Below the pieces are notes generated by a model, which made no database searches, was not told the origin of the DNA, and worked only from the letters and a program-made list of their open reading frames with translations. Shown piece by piece: positions 8,046 to 18,630 of a DNA stretch of 64,000 nt. The stretch is from NCBI RefSeq assembly GCF_023094165.1, contig NZ_JALMDK010000005.1, positions 434,001 to 498,000 of the forward strand, in the 5' to 3' direction. Source of the stretch: Crossiella sp. S99.2. GTDB taxonomy: Bacteria; Actinomycetota; Actinomycetes; Mycobacteriales; Pseudonocardiaceae. Each line of letters starts with the position of its first letter. The stretch's first letter is position 1. The position numbers and the translations under genes are program-made.

Positions 8046-9419
8046 TTAGTCCCGGTCCTCGATCTCCGCGGCCAGGTCGCCGCGCTGGACCGCGGCGGTA
8101 AGGGCGGCGTGGTCGGCCTCGGTGGCGTCGGCGTAGCGGACCGCGTACCGAGTCACCGCCTCGTCCAGTTCCTCGTCCTCGCCGCAGTAGCCCGCGATCA
8201 GCCGGGGGTCGGCGGAGCGGCAGTGCGCGCGGGCCAGCAGCGCGCCGGCCAGCCTGCCGTAGTCGTCCAGGTGGTCCTTGCGCAGCGCGGTCGGGTCGAT
8301 GTCGCCCTTCATGTTGCGGAACTGGCGCACGATGTAGTGCCGCCCGTCCACCGTGGTCCAGCCGAGCAGGATGTCCGTCTCGGCCTGCACCAGCCTGGCG
8401 CCCTCGACCACCCGCTTGCCGTCGTGCTCGTGCGCGGGCAGGTCCAGGTACTTGCTCAGGCAGGACGGGTTGGCCTGCTTGACCTGGAGCACCAGCGCGT
8501 CATCCTCGTTGCCGTGCAACAGGACCAGGTAGTTGCGCAGGCCCACGCTGCCGGTGCCGACCACCCGGAAGGCCACATCGGCCACGCTGTAGCGGCGGAT
8601 CAGGTTGCGCCGGGACTCGCGCAGCGTGCTCACGTAGGAGTCCAGGCTGGCCGCGACGGCCTCGGCGGTGGGGCCGCTGACCTGGCGCAGCACCGGCAGT
8701 TCCTGCACGAACCGCCAGTGGTCCCGTTCGACCTGCCGGGTCCACTTGGCCGCGACCTTGCGGCTGGTGTTCTTGCGGGCCTTCTTGGACGCCTTCTCGA
8801 AGTCGTCCAGCAGCTCGTCCGCCTTGACCTTGCTGATGGTGGAGGCGTCGGCCAGGGCGTTCCAGGACTCCAGGAACGGCATCTCGGCCAGTCGGGTCAT
8901 GGTCTTGCGGTAGGCGCGCACCGAGTCCTCGGCGGCCTTGGCACAGCCGTCCTCGGACACCCCGCCCTCCCGCCCGGCCAGCACCAGGCTGACCGCCAGC
9001 CGTTTGAGGTCCCACTCCCACGGGCCGGGCGCGGTCTCGTCGAAGTCGTTGATGTCCATGACGATCCGGCCCTCGTTGGTGCCGAACAGCCCGAAGTTGG
9101 CCGCGTGCGCGTCGCCGCAGATCTGCGCGGTGATCCCGCTGGCCGGGGTGGCGGCCAGGTCGGCGGCCATCAGCTCGGCCGCGCCCCGGAAGAAGGCGAA
9201 CGGCGAGGCCAGCATCCGGCCCACCCGCAGCGGCACCAGCTCCTGCAGCCGGGGCGCGTTGCTGGCGTGCACGAACTCCACCGCCCCCGGCCGGTCCGCG
9301 CCCAGCGCGGCGTGGTCGTGCAGTTTCGGTCGTACCTTCTCCCGCAGCGCACGTCCGCGCGCGTAGATCTCACTCGGCTTGACCCAGGCGTGCGACACCG
9401 CGTTCTCTCCCCTATCCAC
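8046..9419 (-). CDS. DUF2252 domain protein (kinase-like fold)
   Basis: A 457-residue soluble protein. The motifs QICGDAHAANFGLF and VMDINDFDE resemble the catalytic (GD-x-H-x-x-N) and metal-binding segments of aminoglycoside-phosphotransferase-type kinases. That is how DUF2252 proteins are usually understood, although substrates are not known. The N-terminal MSHAWVKPSEIYARGRALRE-type region precedes them. The start at 9419 leaves 29 bp to the divergent GAF regulator, so the two promoters must overlap. Its stop abuts repeat block A. Confidence 0.8.
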   Translation of the reverse strand: MDRGENAVSHAWVKPSEIYARGRALREKVRPKLHDHAALGADRPGAVEFVHASNAPRLQELVPLRVGRMLASPFAFFRGAAELMAADLAATPASGITAQICGDAHAANFGLFGTNEGRIVMDINDFDETAPGPWEWDLKRLAVSLVLAGREGGVSEDGCAKAAEDSVRAYRKTMTRLAEMPFLESWNALADASTISKVKADELLDDFEKASKKARKNTSRKVAAKWTRQVERDHWRFVQELPVLRQVSGPTAEAVAASLDSYVSTLRESRRNLIRRYSVADVAFRVVGTGSVGLRNYLVLLHGNEDDALVLQVKQANPSCLSKYLDLPAHEHDGKRVVEGARLVQAETDILLGWTTVDGRHYIVRQFRNMKGDIDPTALRKDHLDDYGRLAGALLARAHCRSADPRLIAGYCGEDEELDEAVTRYAVRYADATEADHAALTAAVQRGDLAAEIEDRD

Positions 9420-9448
9420 TCCGCCATCATCCCCCTAACGTGTGAAAG

Positions 9449-10648
9449 ATGCCGCCACGGACCGCCCTGCGTCTGCGCCGGGCCCAGTTGGAGCGGGAAT
9501 GGGCCCGCTGCGTGGCGAGGGGCGCACCCGGCGCGGCCACCGAGGTGGCGCCCGAGGTCACCCAGTCCTGGGCCAGGGCGTTGCCCGCGGTGAGCCCGGC
9601 CCGCGACAGCGCGCCCAGCGCGGATGCCCGCTGGCAGGACTCGCCGCTGCGGGAACCGGTGCTGGCCTGCGCGGCCGAACTGCGCGGCATCGCTGAGGAC
9701 GCCGGGTACGTGGCCGCGGTGGCCGACGCGCAGGGCACCATCCTGTGGACCTTCGGCGGCCGGGTGATGCGCGGCCGGGCCGAACGGGTCAACTTCGCCG
9801 TCGGCGGGCGCTGGTCGGAGACCGCGATGGGCACCAACGCGCTCTCCCTGGCCCTGGACCACAACCGCCCGGCCAGCTGCTTCTCGGCCGAACACCTGGT
9901 CCAGGCGCTGCACGGCTGGGTCTGCTACTCGGCTCCGGTGCACGCCCCCAACGGCCAGGTGCTCGGCGTGCTCGACCTCTCCACCACCTGGGACCGCTCG
10001 CACCCGCTGGCCATGCCCACGGTCCGCGGCCTGGTCACCGCCCTGGAGGGCCGCCTGGCCGAGTCGCCACTGGACCTGGCCCCGGCGGGCTGGTCACTCA
10101 ACTGTCTTGGTCGCGGTGAACTGCTCGACGGCGGTGCGCCGGTCCCGTTGCGCCCGCGTCAGCTGGAGATCCTCACCCTGCTGACCCTGCACCCCGACGG
10201 CCGCACCCCGGAGCTGCTCCAAGACGCCCTCTACGCCGACCGCCCGGTGCACCGCGGCACGCTCAAGGCCGAGGTCAGCCACCTGCGCCGGGCCCTGCGC
10301 GGCGGCCTCACCACCCGCAGCTACCACCTGAGCACGCCGGTCCGCTCCGACGCCCGCGCCGTGCTGGACGCGCTGTCCGCCCGCGATCTGACCACCGCGC
10401 TGCGGCACTACCGCGGCCCGCTGCTGCCGGAGTCGGAGGCGCCGGGCATCCGGGAGTGGCGGGAAGTCATCGAGGTGGCGTTGCGGGAGGCGGTTCTCCA
10501 GTCACCGCAACCGGATCACCTGCTGACCTACCTGTCCCGGCATCCGTACGACCTCCAGGCCCACCAGCACGCGCTGGCCCGGCTGGACCCGGCCGATGCC
10601 CGGCGAGGGGTGGTGCTGGCCCGGCTGCGCACGCTGCTGCCGGGCTGA
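9449..10648 (+). CDS. GAF-domain transcriptional regulator with winged-helix C-terminus
   Basis: A 399-residue protein. Residues about 60-205 form a GAF sensor region like that of AcoR-type regulators (VNFAVGGRWSETAMGTNALS, WVCYSAPVHAPNGQVLGVLD). The AAA+ and Fis domains of AcoR are absent. Instead, residues about 220-300 resemble an OmpR/SARP winged helix (VPLRPRQLEILTLLTLHPDG, GTLKAEVSHLRRAL), and the remainder resembles a short BTAD-like helical tail. This class is found beside acetaldehyde/alcohol dehydrogenase genes. The ALDH-DUF779 pair 600 bp downstream is therefore the likely target. That target is inferred from context. Confidence 0.75.
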   Translation: MPPRTALRLRRAQLEREWARCVARGAPGAATEVAPEVTQSWARALPAVSPARDSAPSADARWQDSPLREPVLACAAELRGIAEDAGYVAAVADAQGTILWTFGGRVMRGRAERVNFAVGGRWSETAMGTNALSLALDHNRPASCFSAEHLVQALHGWVCYSAPVHAPNGQVLGVLDLSTTWDRSHPLAMPTVRGLVTALEGRLAESPLDLAPAGWSLNCLGRGELLDGGAPVPLRPRQLEILTLLTLHPDGRTPELLQDALYADRPVHRGTLKAEVSHLRRALRGGLTTRSYHLSTPVRSDARAVLDALSARDLTTALRHYRGPLLPESEAPGIREWREVIEVALREAVLQSPQPDHLLTYLSRHPYDLQAHQHALARLDPADARRGVVLARLRTLLPG

Positions 10649-10674
10649 CCCCCACCACCCCTGGCCGGATCAGC

Positions 10675-11058
10675 TCAGACGCAGACGCCGATGGCGGTCA
10701 TCGAGTCGTTCGGCGACAGCTGGTGCGCGTCCAGGAAGTAGGACGGGTGGTCGTGCCTGCCCGAGACCGCACCGGTGCGCGGGTCCGCGTGCTCGTACCA
10801 GCAGAGGTCGCGGCCGGTCTTGTTCGACAGCGAGGAGGCCACGTCGTTCGGCCACGCGCCGCTGAAGAAGTAGTTGATCGAGCCCGGGTTGCCGACGTAG
10901 AACGGCTTGCCCTGGAACCGGGCCGCGTCCCACACGCAGATGTTGCCGTTCGGACAGTCGGCGAGCGCGGCTTCGGCCGGGGTGGCCCCGGCCAGGCCGA
11001 GGGTGGCGGCGGTGGCGAACGCGGCGAGCGCGGCCCCGGCGAGTCGTGCCTTGGACAT
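10675..11058 (-). CDS. Secreted peptidase inhibitor family I36 protein
   Basis: A 127-residue secreted protein. Residues 1-31 form a signal peptide (MSKARLAG, hydrophobic core, ATPAEA cleavage region). The mature part has NICVWDAARFQGKPFYV and a C-terminal ICV, with paired cysteines and the gamma-crystallin-like 'W/F...G' pattern of I36 (SMPI-type) inhibitors. The start at 11058 has a GAGAGGGG ribosome site. It is convergent with the GAF regulator, with 26 bp between stops. The upstream region carries a CGCAA/TTGCG palindrome at 11090-11102. Confidence 0.75.
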   Translation of the reverse strand: MSKARLAGAALAAFATAATLGLAGATPAEAALADCPNGNICVWDAARFQGKPFYVGNPGSINYFFSGAWPNDVASSLSNKTGRDLCWYEHADPRTGAVSGRHDHPSYFLDAHQLSPNDSMTAIGVCV

Positions 11059-11089
11059 GTCTGCCCCTCTCTCAACAGTTACATCATGT

Positions 11090-11102
11090 CGCAATTATTG
11101 CG
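11090..11102. promoter_or_regulatory. CGCAA-N3-TTGCG palindrome upstream of the I36 gene
   Basis: CGCAATTATTGCG gives two 5-bp arms around TTA, 32 bp upstream of the I36 inhibitor start. It is a plausible regulator site. The same arms recur upstream of rocD. Confidence 0.35.
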
Positions 11103-11267
11103 CTGGGTGATTCTGCGTCACCGCCGCCGCGATCGGTAGCGACTTCCGATTGCTTGTGACGTGGTTCTCAGGGGGCGGACTGCGCCAACCGGGCTGCACG
11201 CCAACCTCGCGCCAACCTGCGCCCGCCACCGTGGACCGGACCGCACCGGCGCGTGAAGGGAAGTCCG

Positions 11268-12784
<1,517 letters not shown>

Positions 12785-12785
<1 letters not shown>

Positions 12786-13177
12786 TGGCGCAACGGGTCG
12801 AGCTGACCGCGGCCGCCGCGGCGCTGCTCGGGACGCTGCGCGCCCGGCACGGGCCGCTGATGTTCCACCAGTCCGGCGGCTGCTGCGACGGCAGCGCGCC
12901 GATGTGCTACCCCCGGGACGAATTCCGGGTCGGCGCGGCCGATCTGCTGCTCGGACTGGTGGACGGGGACACGCCGTTCTGGATCAGCCGGGACCAGTAC
13001 GCCTACTGGTCGCACACCCACCTGACCGTGGACGTGGTGCCCGGCCGCGGCAGCGGATTCTCCCTGGAGGCGCCCGAGGGCGTGCGGTTCCTGCTGCGCT
13101 CCCGGCTGCTCACTGAGGAAGAGGTGGTGGAACTCGCCCGCAACCCACCGCGATCGGGCGCCGACCTCACCCCCTGA
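12785..13177 (+). CDS. DUF779 domain protein
   Basis: A 130-residue soluble protein with the Cys-rich loop HQSGGCCDGSAPMCYP near residue 30 and a central WISRDQYAYWSHTHLTVDV stretch. Both are hallmarks of DUF779, a family found almost always directly after acetaldehyde-type aldehyde dehydrogenase genes. The biochemical role is unknown; the Cys cluster and His residues could bind a metal. Translation is coupled to the dehydrogenase by the TGATG junction. Confidence 0.85.
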
Positions 13178-13246
13178 ACCCCGGCCTGGCCCGGCCCACG
13201 GCGCGGATCGGGCCAGGTCGGGCCCCGTGTGGACCAACGCGTTCAA

Positions 13247-13272
13247 TCGACATTGTCGACCGACAAAGTCGA
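13247..13272. promoter_or_regulatory. Tandem CGAC-N3-GTCG operators of the CYP102-type gene
   Basis: Two palindromes, CGAC-ATT-GTCG (13248-13258) and CGAC-AAA-GTCG (13261-13271), have centres 13 bp apart and lie about 56 bp upstream of the P450 start. The same core occurs twice in front of the convergent TetR gene, which points to that TetR as the repressor. Confidence 0.65.
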
Positions 13273-13327
13273 TCGGTACAGTAGGAGGTAACCGCAGGCC
13301 GTCACCCCCCCCCGGAGAGGCAGGACG

Positions 13328-16300
13328 ATGACCAGCACCAGCCGCCAGGACGTGCTCGAACCGATCCCGGAGCGCCCGGCCTTGCCGCTGATCGGGCACG
13401 CCCTGCGGATCCCCAGTGGCGCCGACGGCCTGCTGTACGCGATCCGCGAGGCCAAGGAGATGGGGCCGATCTTCCGGGTCCGGGCGTTCGGCCAGGAGTT
13501 CACCTTCGTCTCCGGCCTGGACCTGGTCACCGAACTCGCCGACGAGTCCCGGTTCCGCAAGAACGTGCACGCGGATCTGGTGCAGGTGCGCGAGATCGCC
13601 GGGGACGGGCTGTTCACCGCGTTCAACGACGAGCCGAACTGGCGCAAGGCGCACGAGGTGCTGATGCCCGCCTTCTCCCTCGGCGCGATGCGCGGCTACC
13701 ACTCGACCATGCTCGACGTGGCCAGGGAGCTGATCACCCAGTGGGACAAGGCTTCCGGGCAGTTCCCGGTGGACGTGGCCGAGGACATGACCCGGCTGAC
13801 CTTCGACACCATCGGGCTGTGCGGCTTCGGCTACGACTTCGGGTCCTTCCGCCGCGCGGACACCCATCCGTTCGTAGCGGCCATGGCCCGTGCGCTGGAA
13901 CGGGTGCAGGAGCGCAGCGAGTCGATCCCGGGCGCCGCATTCCTCCAGTGGCGCAAGGAAGAGCGGTTCCGCGCGGACAACACGCTGATGCGGGAACTCG
14001 TCGGCGAGGTCATCCGGGAACGCCGCGCCTCCGGGGACACCGGTACCGGCGACCTGCTCGGGCGGATGCTGCACACGCCCGATCCGGCGACCGAGGCGGT
14101 GCTCGACGACGACAACATCCTGCACCAGGCGCTGACCTTCCTCATCGCCGGGCACGAGACCACCAGCGGCGCGCTGTCCTTCGCCCTGCACTACCTGACC
14201 AAGCACCCGGAGGTGCTGGCCAAGGCACAGTCCGAAGTGGACACTCTGTGGGGCGACACGGACCGCCCGGAACCGGTCTACGGCGACATCGGCAAGCTGA
14301 CCTACCTGCGTCAGGTGCTCAACGAGAGCCTGCGGCTGTGGCCGACCGCCCCCGCCTTCGCGGTGGAACCCCTGGCAGACACGGTGATCGGCGGTCGCTA
14401 CCAGGTGCGCGCGGGGGAGACGCTGATGGTGCTGACGCCCGCGCTGCACCGGGATCCGGCCTGGGGGGACAACGTCGAGTTGTTCGACCCGGAGCGGTTC
14501 GCGCCCGAGCGGGAACCGCACCGCCCGGTGCACCTGTTCAAGCCGTTCGGCACCGGTGAGCGGGCCTGTATCGGCAGGCAGTTCGCGCTGCACGAGGCCA
14601 CCCTGGTGCTGGGGCTGATCGTGCACCGCTACCGGCTGATCGACCACGCCGACTACCAGCTCAAGATCAAGTCCACCCTCACCATCAAACCGGACGGCTT
14701 CACCCTGAAGCTGGCCCGCCGGGACCGGACCGAACGCAGGCTGCCCGTCGCCGCCGAGGTCGGCGCCCCCACGGCGCGGATCACCCGCCGGGCGGCCGGG
14801 ACCGCGCTGACCGTGTTGCACGGCTCCAACCTGGGCACCTGCGCCGGGATCGCCCGCGATCTGGCCGCCGAGGGCGACGGGCACGGCTTCGCACCCTCGG
14901 TCGCCGCCCTGGACGACGCTGTGGGGACCCTGCGGCCCGGCGCGGACCCGGTGGTCATCGTGGCCGCCTCCTACAACGGCCGCCCCACCGACGACGCCGC
15001 GAAGTTCCTGTCCTGGCTGGAAAACCGGAAGCCGGGGGAGCTGGACGGCCTGCGGTACGCGGTGCTCGGCGTCGGTGACCGCAACTGGGCCGCCACCTAC
15101 CAGCGGATCCCCACCCTGATCGACGAACGGCTGGCGGCCGCGGGAGCCGTCCCGGTGCTGCCGCGCGGGATCGCGGACGCCGCGGGCGATTTCGCGGGCA
15201 CGGTGGACCGCTGGACCGCCGAGCTGTGGGCGGCACTGCTCGGCGAACATGGCGTTGAGACGGCCACGGAAGACGTTGCGGAACAAGGGATGTACCGGCT
15301 GGAGGACGCGCCCGAGTCGGTCACCGGCGCGCTCACCGCCCGGCACGGCGTGCAACCGATGGAGGTCCTGGAAACGCGCGACCTGGTCGACCTGACCCAC
15401 CCGCTCGGCCGCGCCAAGCGCTACCTCCGACTCCGGCTGCCCGACGGCGTCACCTACCGCACCGGTGATCACCTCGCGGTGCTCCCACGCAACCCCGCCA
15501 TCCTGGTCCAGCGGGTCGCCGACCGCTTCGACCTGGACCTGGACCGCACGGTGCGGTTGCGGTCCCGCGGGCGGCAGGCCCTGCCGGTCGACCGGCCGCT
15601 GACCCTGCGACTGCTGCTGACCGAGTTCGTGGAACTCCAGGCCGCCGCCACCCCGGCTCAGGTCGCCGTGCTGGCCGCGCACACCGGCTGCCCGCCCGAG
15701 CGCGCCGCGCTGGTGGCCTTCGACGGGTACCCGGCCGGGCACAGCGTGCTGGACCTGGTGCAGCGCAACGAATCCTGCGCACTGCCGTTCGAGCAGTTCC
15801 TGGAGTTGTTGCCGGTGCTGCGGCCCCGGCACTACTCGATCTCCTCCTCGGCCAAGGCATTGCCCGGCGAGGTGGAGCTGATGGTGTCCCGGCTCGCGGG
15901 TCCGCATCGCGGTGGTGTGGACGAGTTCCACGGGATCGCCTCCGGCTTCCTGCAGACCGTGGCGGTGGGCGACATCCTGCACTGCCGGGTGCTGCCCTGC
16001 GCCGAGGCTTTCCGTTTGCCAGCACAGGATGCCGTGCCGGTGATCGTGGTCAGCGCGGGCACCGGACTGGCCCCGTTCCGCGGCGCCGTGCTGGACCGGG
16101 TGCACACCGGGTCGACCGGAAAGCTGTTGTGCTACTTCGGTTGTGACCACCCGGACGTGGACTACCTGCACCGGGCGGAACTCGAAGCCGCCGAGCACGC
16201 GGGCGCGGTCAGCCTGCGGCCTGCCTTCATGCACGCCCCCGAACACGGGAACCGGTTCGTCCAGGACCGGATCAGGCGGGAGAGCGCGGAGGTCTGGGCG

Positions 16301-16483
16301 GTGCTCCAGGCAGGCGGCCGGGTCTACGTCTGCGGCGACGGCCACCGTCTGGCGCTCGCGGTGCGCGCGGCGTTCCAGGCCGTGCACCGCGAACACACCG
16401 GCGCGGACGAGCAGGCTGCGGCGGACTGGCTGGCCGGGCTGATCGAGGTGGGCAGGTACGTCGAGGACGTCTACGCGGGCTGA
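13328..16483 (+). CDS. CYP102-type cytochrome P450 fused to NADPH-P450 reductase
   Basis: A 1051-residue self-sufficient monooxygenase, close to the length of P450 BM3. Residues 1-460 are the heme domain, with the I-helix AGHETTS, ESLRLWP (ExxR) and the heme loop FGTGERACIGRQFA, in which Cys414 is the ligand. Residues about 485-640 form a flavodoxin-like FMN domain (HGSNLGTCAGIARDLA). The rest is the FAD/NADPH domain (RHYSISSSAK, VSAGTGLAPFRG, VCGDGHRLA) ending DVYAG. Family members hydroxylate or epoxidise fatty acids at subterminal positions using NADPH. The ribosome site GGAGAGG precedes the ATG. The 3' end overlaps the convergent tetR gene by 13 bp. Confidence 0.93.
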   Translation: MTSTSRQDVLEPIPERPALPLIGHALRIPSGADGLLYAIREAKEMGPIFRVRAFGQEFTFVSGLDLVTELADESRFRKNVHADLVQVREIAGDGLFTAFNDEPNWRKAHEVLMPAFSLGAMRGYHSTMLDVARELITQWDKASGQFPVDVAEDMTRLTFDTIGLCGFGYDFGSFRRADTHPFVAAMARALERVQERSESIPGAAFLQWRKEERFRADNTLMRELVGEVIRERRASGDTGTGDLLGRMLHTPDPATEAVLDDDNILHQALTFLIAGHETTSGALSFALHYLTKHPEVLAKAQSEVDTLWGDTDRPEPVYGDIGKLTYLRQVLNESLRLWPTAPAFAVEPLADTVIGGRYQVRAGETLMVLTPALHRDPAWGDNVELFDPERFAPEREPHRPVHLFKPFGTGERACIGRQFALHEATLVLGLIVHRYRLIDHADYQLKIKSTLTIKPDGFTLKLARRDRTERRLPVAAEVGAPTARITRRAAGTALTVLHGSNLGTCAGIARDLAAEGDGHGFAPSVAALDDAVGTLRPGADPVVIVAASYNGRPTDDAAKFLSWLENRKPGELDGLRYAVLGVGDRNWAATYQRIPTLIDERLAAAGAVPVLPRGIADAAGDFAGTVDRWTAELWAALLGEHGVETATEDVAEQGMYRLEDAPESVTGALTARHGVQPMEVLETRDLVDLTHPLGRAKRYLRLRLPDGVTYRTGDHLAVLPRNPAILVQRVADRFDLDLDRTVRLRSRGRQALPVDRPLTLRLLLTEFVELQAAATPAQVAVLAAHTGCPPERAALVAFDGYPAGHSVLDLVQRNESCALPFEQFLELLPVLRPRHYSISSSAKALPGEVELMVSRLAGPHRGGVDEFHGIASGFLQTVAVGDILHCRVLPCAEAFRLPAQDAVPVIVVSAGTGLAPFRGAVLDRVHTGSTGKLLCYFGCDHPDVDYLHRAELEAAEHAGAVSLRPAFMHAPEHGNRFVQDRIRRESAEVWAVLQAGGRVYVCGDGHRLALAVRAAFQAVHREHTGADEQAAADWLAGLIEVGRYVEDVYAG

Positions 16484-17088
16484 GCCGGATCCAGTCGCCC
16501 GTCGGCCAGGGCGACCAGGGCGGCGACCAGGTTCCGCAGTCCGGCCTGCTCACTGGCCTCGTCGGGCAGTGCGAGGTGCTGGGCCACCAGGCCCTCGAAC
16601 CCGGCCAGGTAGAACCGGGCCAGCAGCGCGGGTGGCTGGGCGAGCGTGTGCCCAGTGCGCTGCGCGGCCTCGCCGATCAGCTCCGCGGTCACCTCGACGA
16701 TCTCGCCGTAGTGGCTGCGCGGGGCGTCGCTGAGCGCGGGGGTCCGGACCGCGTACAGCAGCAGTTCGGTGAGCAGCTGGTAGTGGCTGGGCTGTTCGCG
16801 CACGGTCCGCCACTGGGCGGCGGCCAGCGCGCCGAGGGTCTGCTCGAACGAACCGTCGTCCGGCACGGCCTGCTGGACCCGGTCGATCAGGTCCAGGGTG
16901 ACCTGCTCCAGCACCGCCCGGTACAGCCCTTCCTTGGTGCCAAAGGTGTAGTGCACGGTCGCCTGGGCCACGCCGAGTTCGGTGGCGATGGCCCGGGTGC
17001 TGCCTGCGCTGATCCCCTCCCGGCCCATCAGGTCGATGGCCGCCCTGACCAGCTGCGGACGGCGTTCGGAAGCCGGAACGTGAGCCAC
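16471..17088 (-). CDS. TetR family transcriptional regulator
   Basis: A 205-residue repressor with an N-terminal helix-turn-helix (residues about 12-57: LVRAAIDLMGREGISAGSTR, ELGVAQATVHYTFGTKEGLY) and a helical ligand-binding domain. The GTG at 17088 starts 14 bp from a double palindrome that is probably its own operator. It is convergent with the CYP102-type gene and shares the CGAC-N3-GTCG site with that promoter. I infer a fatty-acid- or xenobiotic-responsive repressor of the P450, analogous in logic to other CYP102-regulator pairs though unrelated in detail. Confidence 0.88.
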   Translation of the reverse strand: MAHVPASERRPQLVRAAIDLMGREGISAGSTRAIATELGVAQATVHYTFGTKEGLYRAVLEQVTLDLIDRVQQAVPDDGSFEQTLGALAAAQWRTVREQPSHYQLLTELLLYAVRTPALSDAPRSHYGEIVEVTAELIGEAAQRTGHTLAQPPALLARFYLAGFEGLVAQHLALPDEASEQAGLRNLVAALVALADGRLDPAQPA

Positions 17089-17101
17089 GCGCGGACTATA
17101 A

Positions 17102-17140
17102 CCGACTCAGTCGGGCGCTGAAGTTGCCCGACTGAGTCGG
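17102..17140. promoter_or_regulatory. Double CGAC-N3-GTCG operator in front of tetR
   Basis: CCGACTCAGTCGG (17102-17114) and CCGACTGAGTCGG (17128-17140) are each near-perfect palindromes and are also reverse complements of one another. Their centres are 26 bp apart, twice the 13-bp spacing seen at the P450 promoter. They lie between the rocD stop and the tetR start. Confidence 0.7.
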
Positions 17141-17156
17141 CTGATCGGGTCTCCGC

Positions 17157-18398
17157 TCAGCGGCTGACGACCTCGGAGAGGGCGTCGATGCCCAGGTCCA
17201 GCTCGTCCTTGGTGATCACCAGCGGCGGGGCCATCCGCAGCGTGTTGTCGTGCGTTTCCTTGCACAGCACGCCCCGCGCGGCCAGCGCGGTGGACGCCTC
17301 GCGCCCGGTCGGGCCGCCCGGCGCGATCTCCACCCCGGCCCACAGGCCACGCCCGCTGACCTTGGCGATGCCGCGGCCGATCAAGTCGCCCAGCCGGGTG
17401 TGCAGGTGCGCGCCCAATTCGGCCGAGCGCTGCTGGAACTCGCCGGTGGCCAGCAGGCCGACCACCGCGCGACCCACCGCGCAGGCCAGCGGGTTGCCGC
17501 CGAAGGTGGAACCGTGCTGGCCGGGCTGCAGCACGCCGAGCACGGCGGCGCTGCCGACCACCGCGGACACCGGCAGGATGCCGCCGCCGAGGGCCTTGCC
17601 CAGGGTGTACAGGTCCGCGCGCACGCCTTCGTGGTCCAGCGCGAGCAGGCGGCCGGTGCGGGCCAGGCCGGACTGGATCTCGTCGGCGATCATCAGCACG
17701 TTGCGCTCATCGCAGAGCCGCCGGACCTCGGCCAGGTAGCCGGGGCCTGGCACGACCACGCCCGCCTCGCCCTGGATCGGCTCGACCAGCACCGCGGCGG
17801 TGTGCTCGGTGATCGCCGCGGCCAGCGCAGCCGCGTCGCCGTAGGGCACCACCACGAAGCCGGGGGTGTACGGGCCGAAGTCGGCGCGGGCGTCCTCGTC
17901 GGTGGAGAAGGAGATGATCGTGGTGGTGCGGCCGTGGAAGTTCGAGCCGGCGACCACGATCTGGGCCTGGCCCTGCGGCACGCCCTTGACCCGGTAGGCC
18001 CACTTGCGGGCGACCTTGATCGCCGACTCCACCGCCTCCGCGCCGGAGTTCATGGTCAGCACCATCTCGGTGCCGGTCAGCTCGGCGAGTTCGCGGCAGA
18101 ACAGGCCGAACTGGTCGTGGTGGAAGGCGCGGCTGGTCAGGGTGAGCCGGTTGAGCTGCGCGGTGGCCGCGGCGACCAGCGCCGGGTGCCGGTGGCCGAA
18201 GTTCAGGGCCGAGTAGCCGGCCAGGAAGTCCAGGTAGCGGCGGCCGGACACGTCGGTCACCCAGGCGCCCTCGGCCTCGGCGATCACCACCGGGAGCGGG
18301 TGGTAGTTGTGCGTGCTCCATGCCTCGTCCAGCGCGATGTACTCGGCGGAAGAGCGCGGCGCGCCGGTCGTGGTGGGGTGCTCGGCAATGGCGGTCAT
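17157..18398 (-). CDS. rocD: Ornithine--oxo-acid transaminase
   Basis: A 413-residue PLP-dependent class III aminotransferase that converts ornithine plus 2-oxoglutarate to glutamate semialdehyde in arginine and ornithine catabolism. Visible motifs are YLDFLAGYSALNFGHRHP, MNSGAEAVESAIKVARKW, ADEIQSGLARTG and YTLGKALGGG, whose Lys binds PLP. HGSTFGGNPLACAV follows. The pattern and length fit RocD rather than ArgD. No other roc gene is adjacent. The upstream region contains phased TTGCG/CGCAA boxes suited to an Lrp/AsnC regulator. Confidence 0.9.
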   Translation of the reverse strand: MTAIAEHPTTTGAPRSSAEYIALDEAWSTHNYHPLPVVIAEAEGAWVTDVSGRRYLDFLAGYSALNFGHRHPALVAAATAQLNRLTLTSRAFHHDQFGLFCRELAELTGTEMVLTMNSGAEAVESAIKVARKWAYRVKGVPQGQAQIVVAGSNFHGRTTTIISFSTDEDARADFGPYTPGFVVVPYGDAAALAAAITEHTAAVLVEPIQGEAGVVVPGPGYLAEVRRLCDERNVLMIADEIQSGLARTGRLLALDHEGVRADLYTLGKALGGGILPVSAVVGSAAVLGVLQPGQHGSTFGGNPLACAVGRAVVGLLATGEFQQRSAELGAHLHTRLGDLIGRGIAKVSGRGLWAGVEIAPGGPTGREASTALAARGVLCKETHDNTLRMAPPLVITKDELDLGIDALSEVVSR

Positions 18399-18419
18399 GA
18401 CCGTAAGGCTAAGCCCACG

Positions 18420-18548
18420 ATTGCGGAGATTTCATCCGCCAGGCATTGCGTATGCCAGTGATATGTTGCGCAATCGTCAGATTGGGTGGCGATGTGTTGC
18501 ATCGAGGTTAAAACCGCGAATCGATCGGGTGAGTTGCGTCAGGCGCAA
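18420..18548. promoter_or_regulatory. Phased ATTGCG/CGCAAT boxes between rocD and the lactonase gene
   Basis: ATTGCG occurs at 18420-18425 and 18445-18450, and CGCAAT at 18469-18474, at about 25-bp steps. TTGCG-TCAGG-CGCAA lies at 18534-18548. Helically phased boxes upstream of rocD resemble Lrp/AsnC-type operators. The divergent lactonase gene may share them. Confidence 0.4.
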
Positions 18549-18630
18549 TCTTCGTTGCGCCCTCTTCCCAAACCGCAGTGGTCCAGTCCACTGTGAGCGC
18601 GGTGAGCACGACGACGACAGGAGCGGTGAC

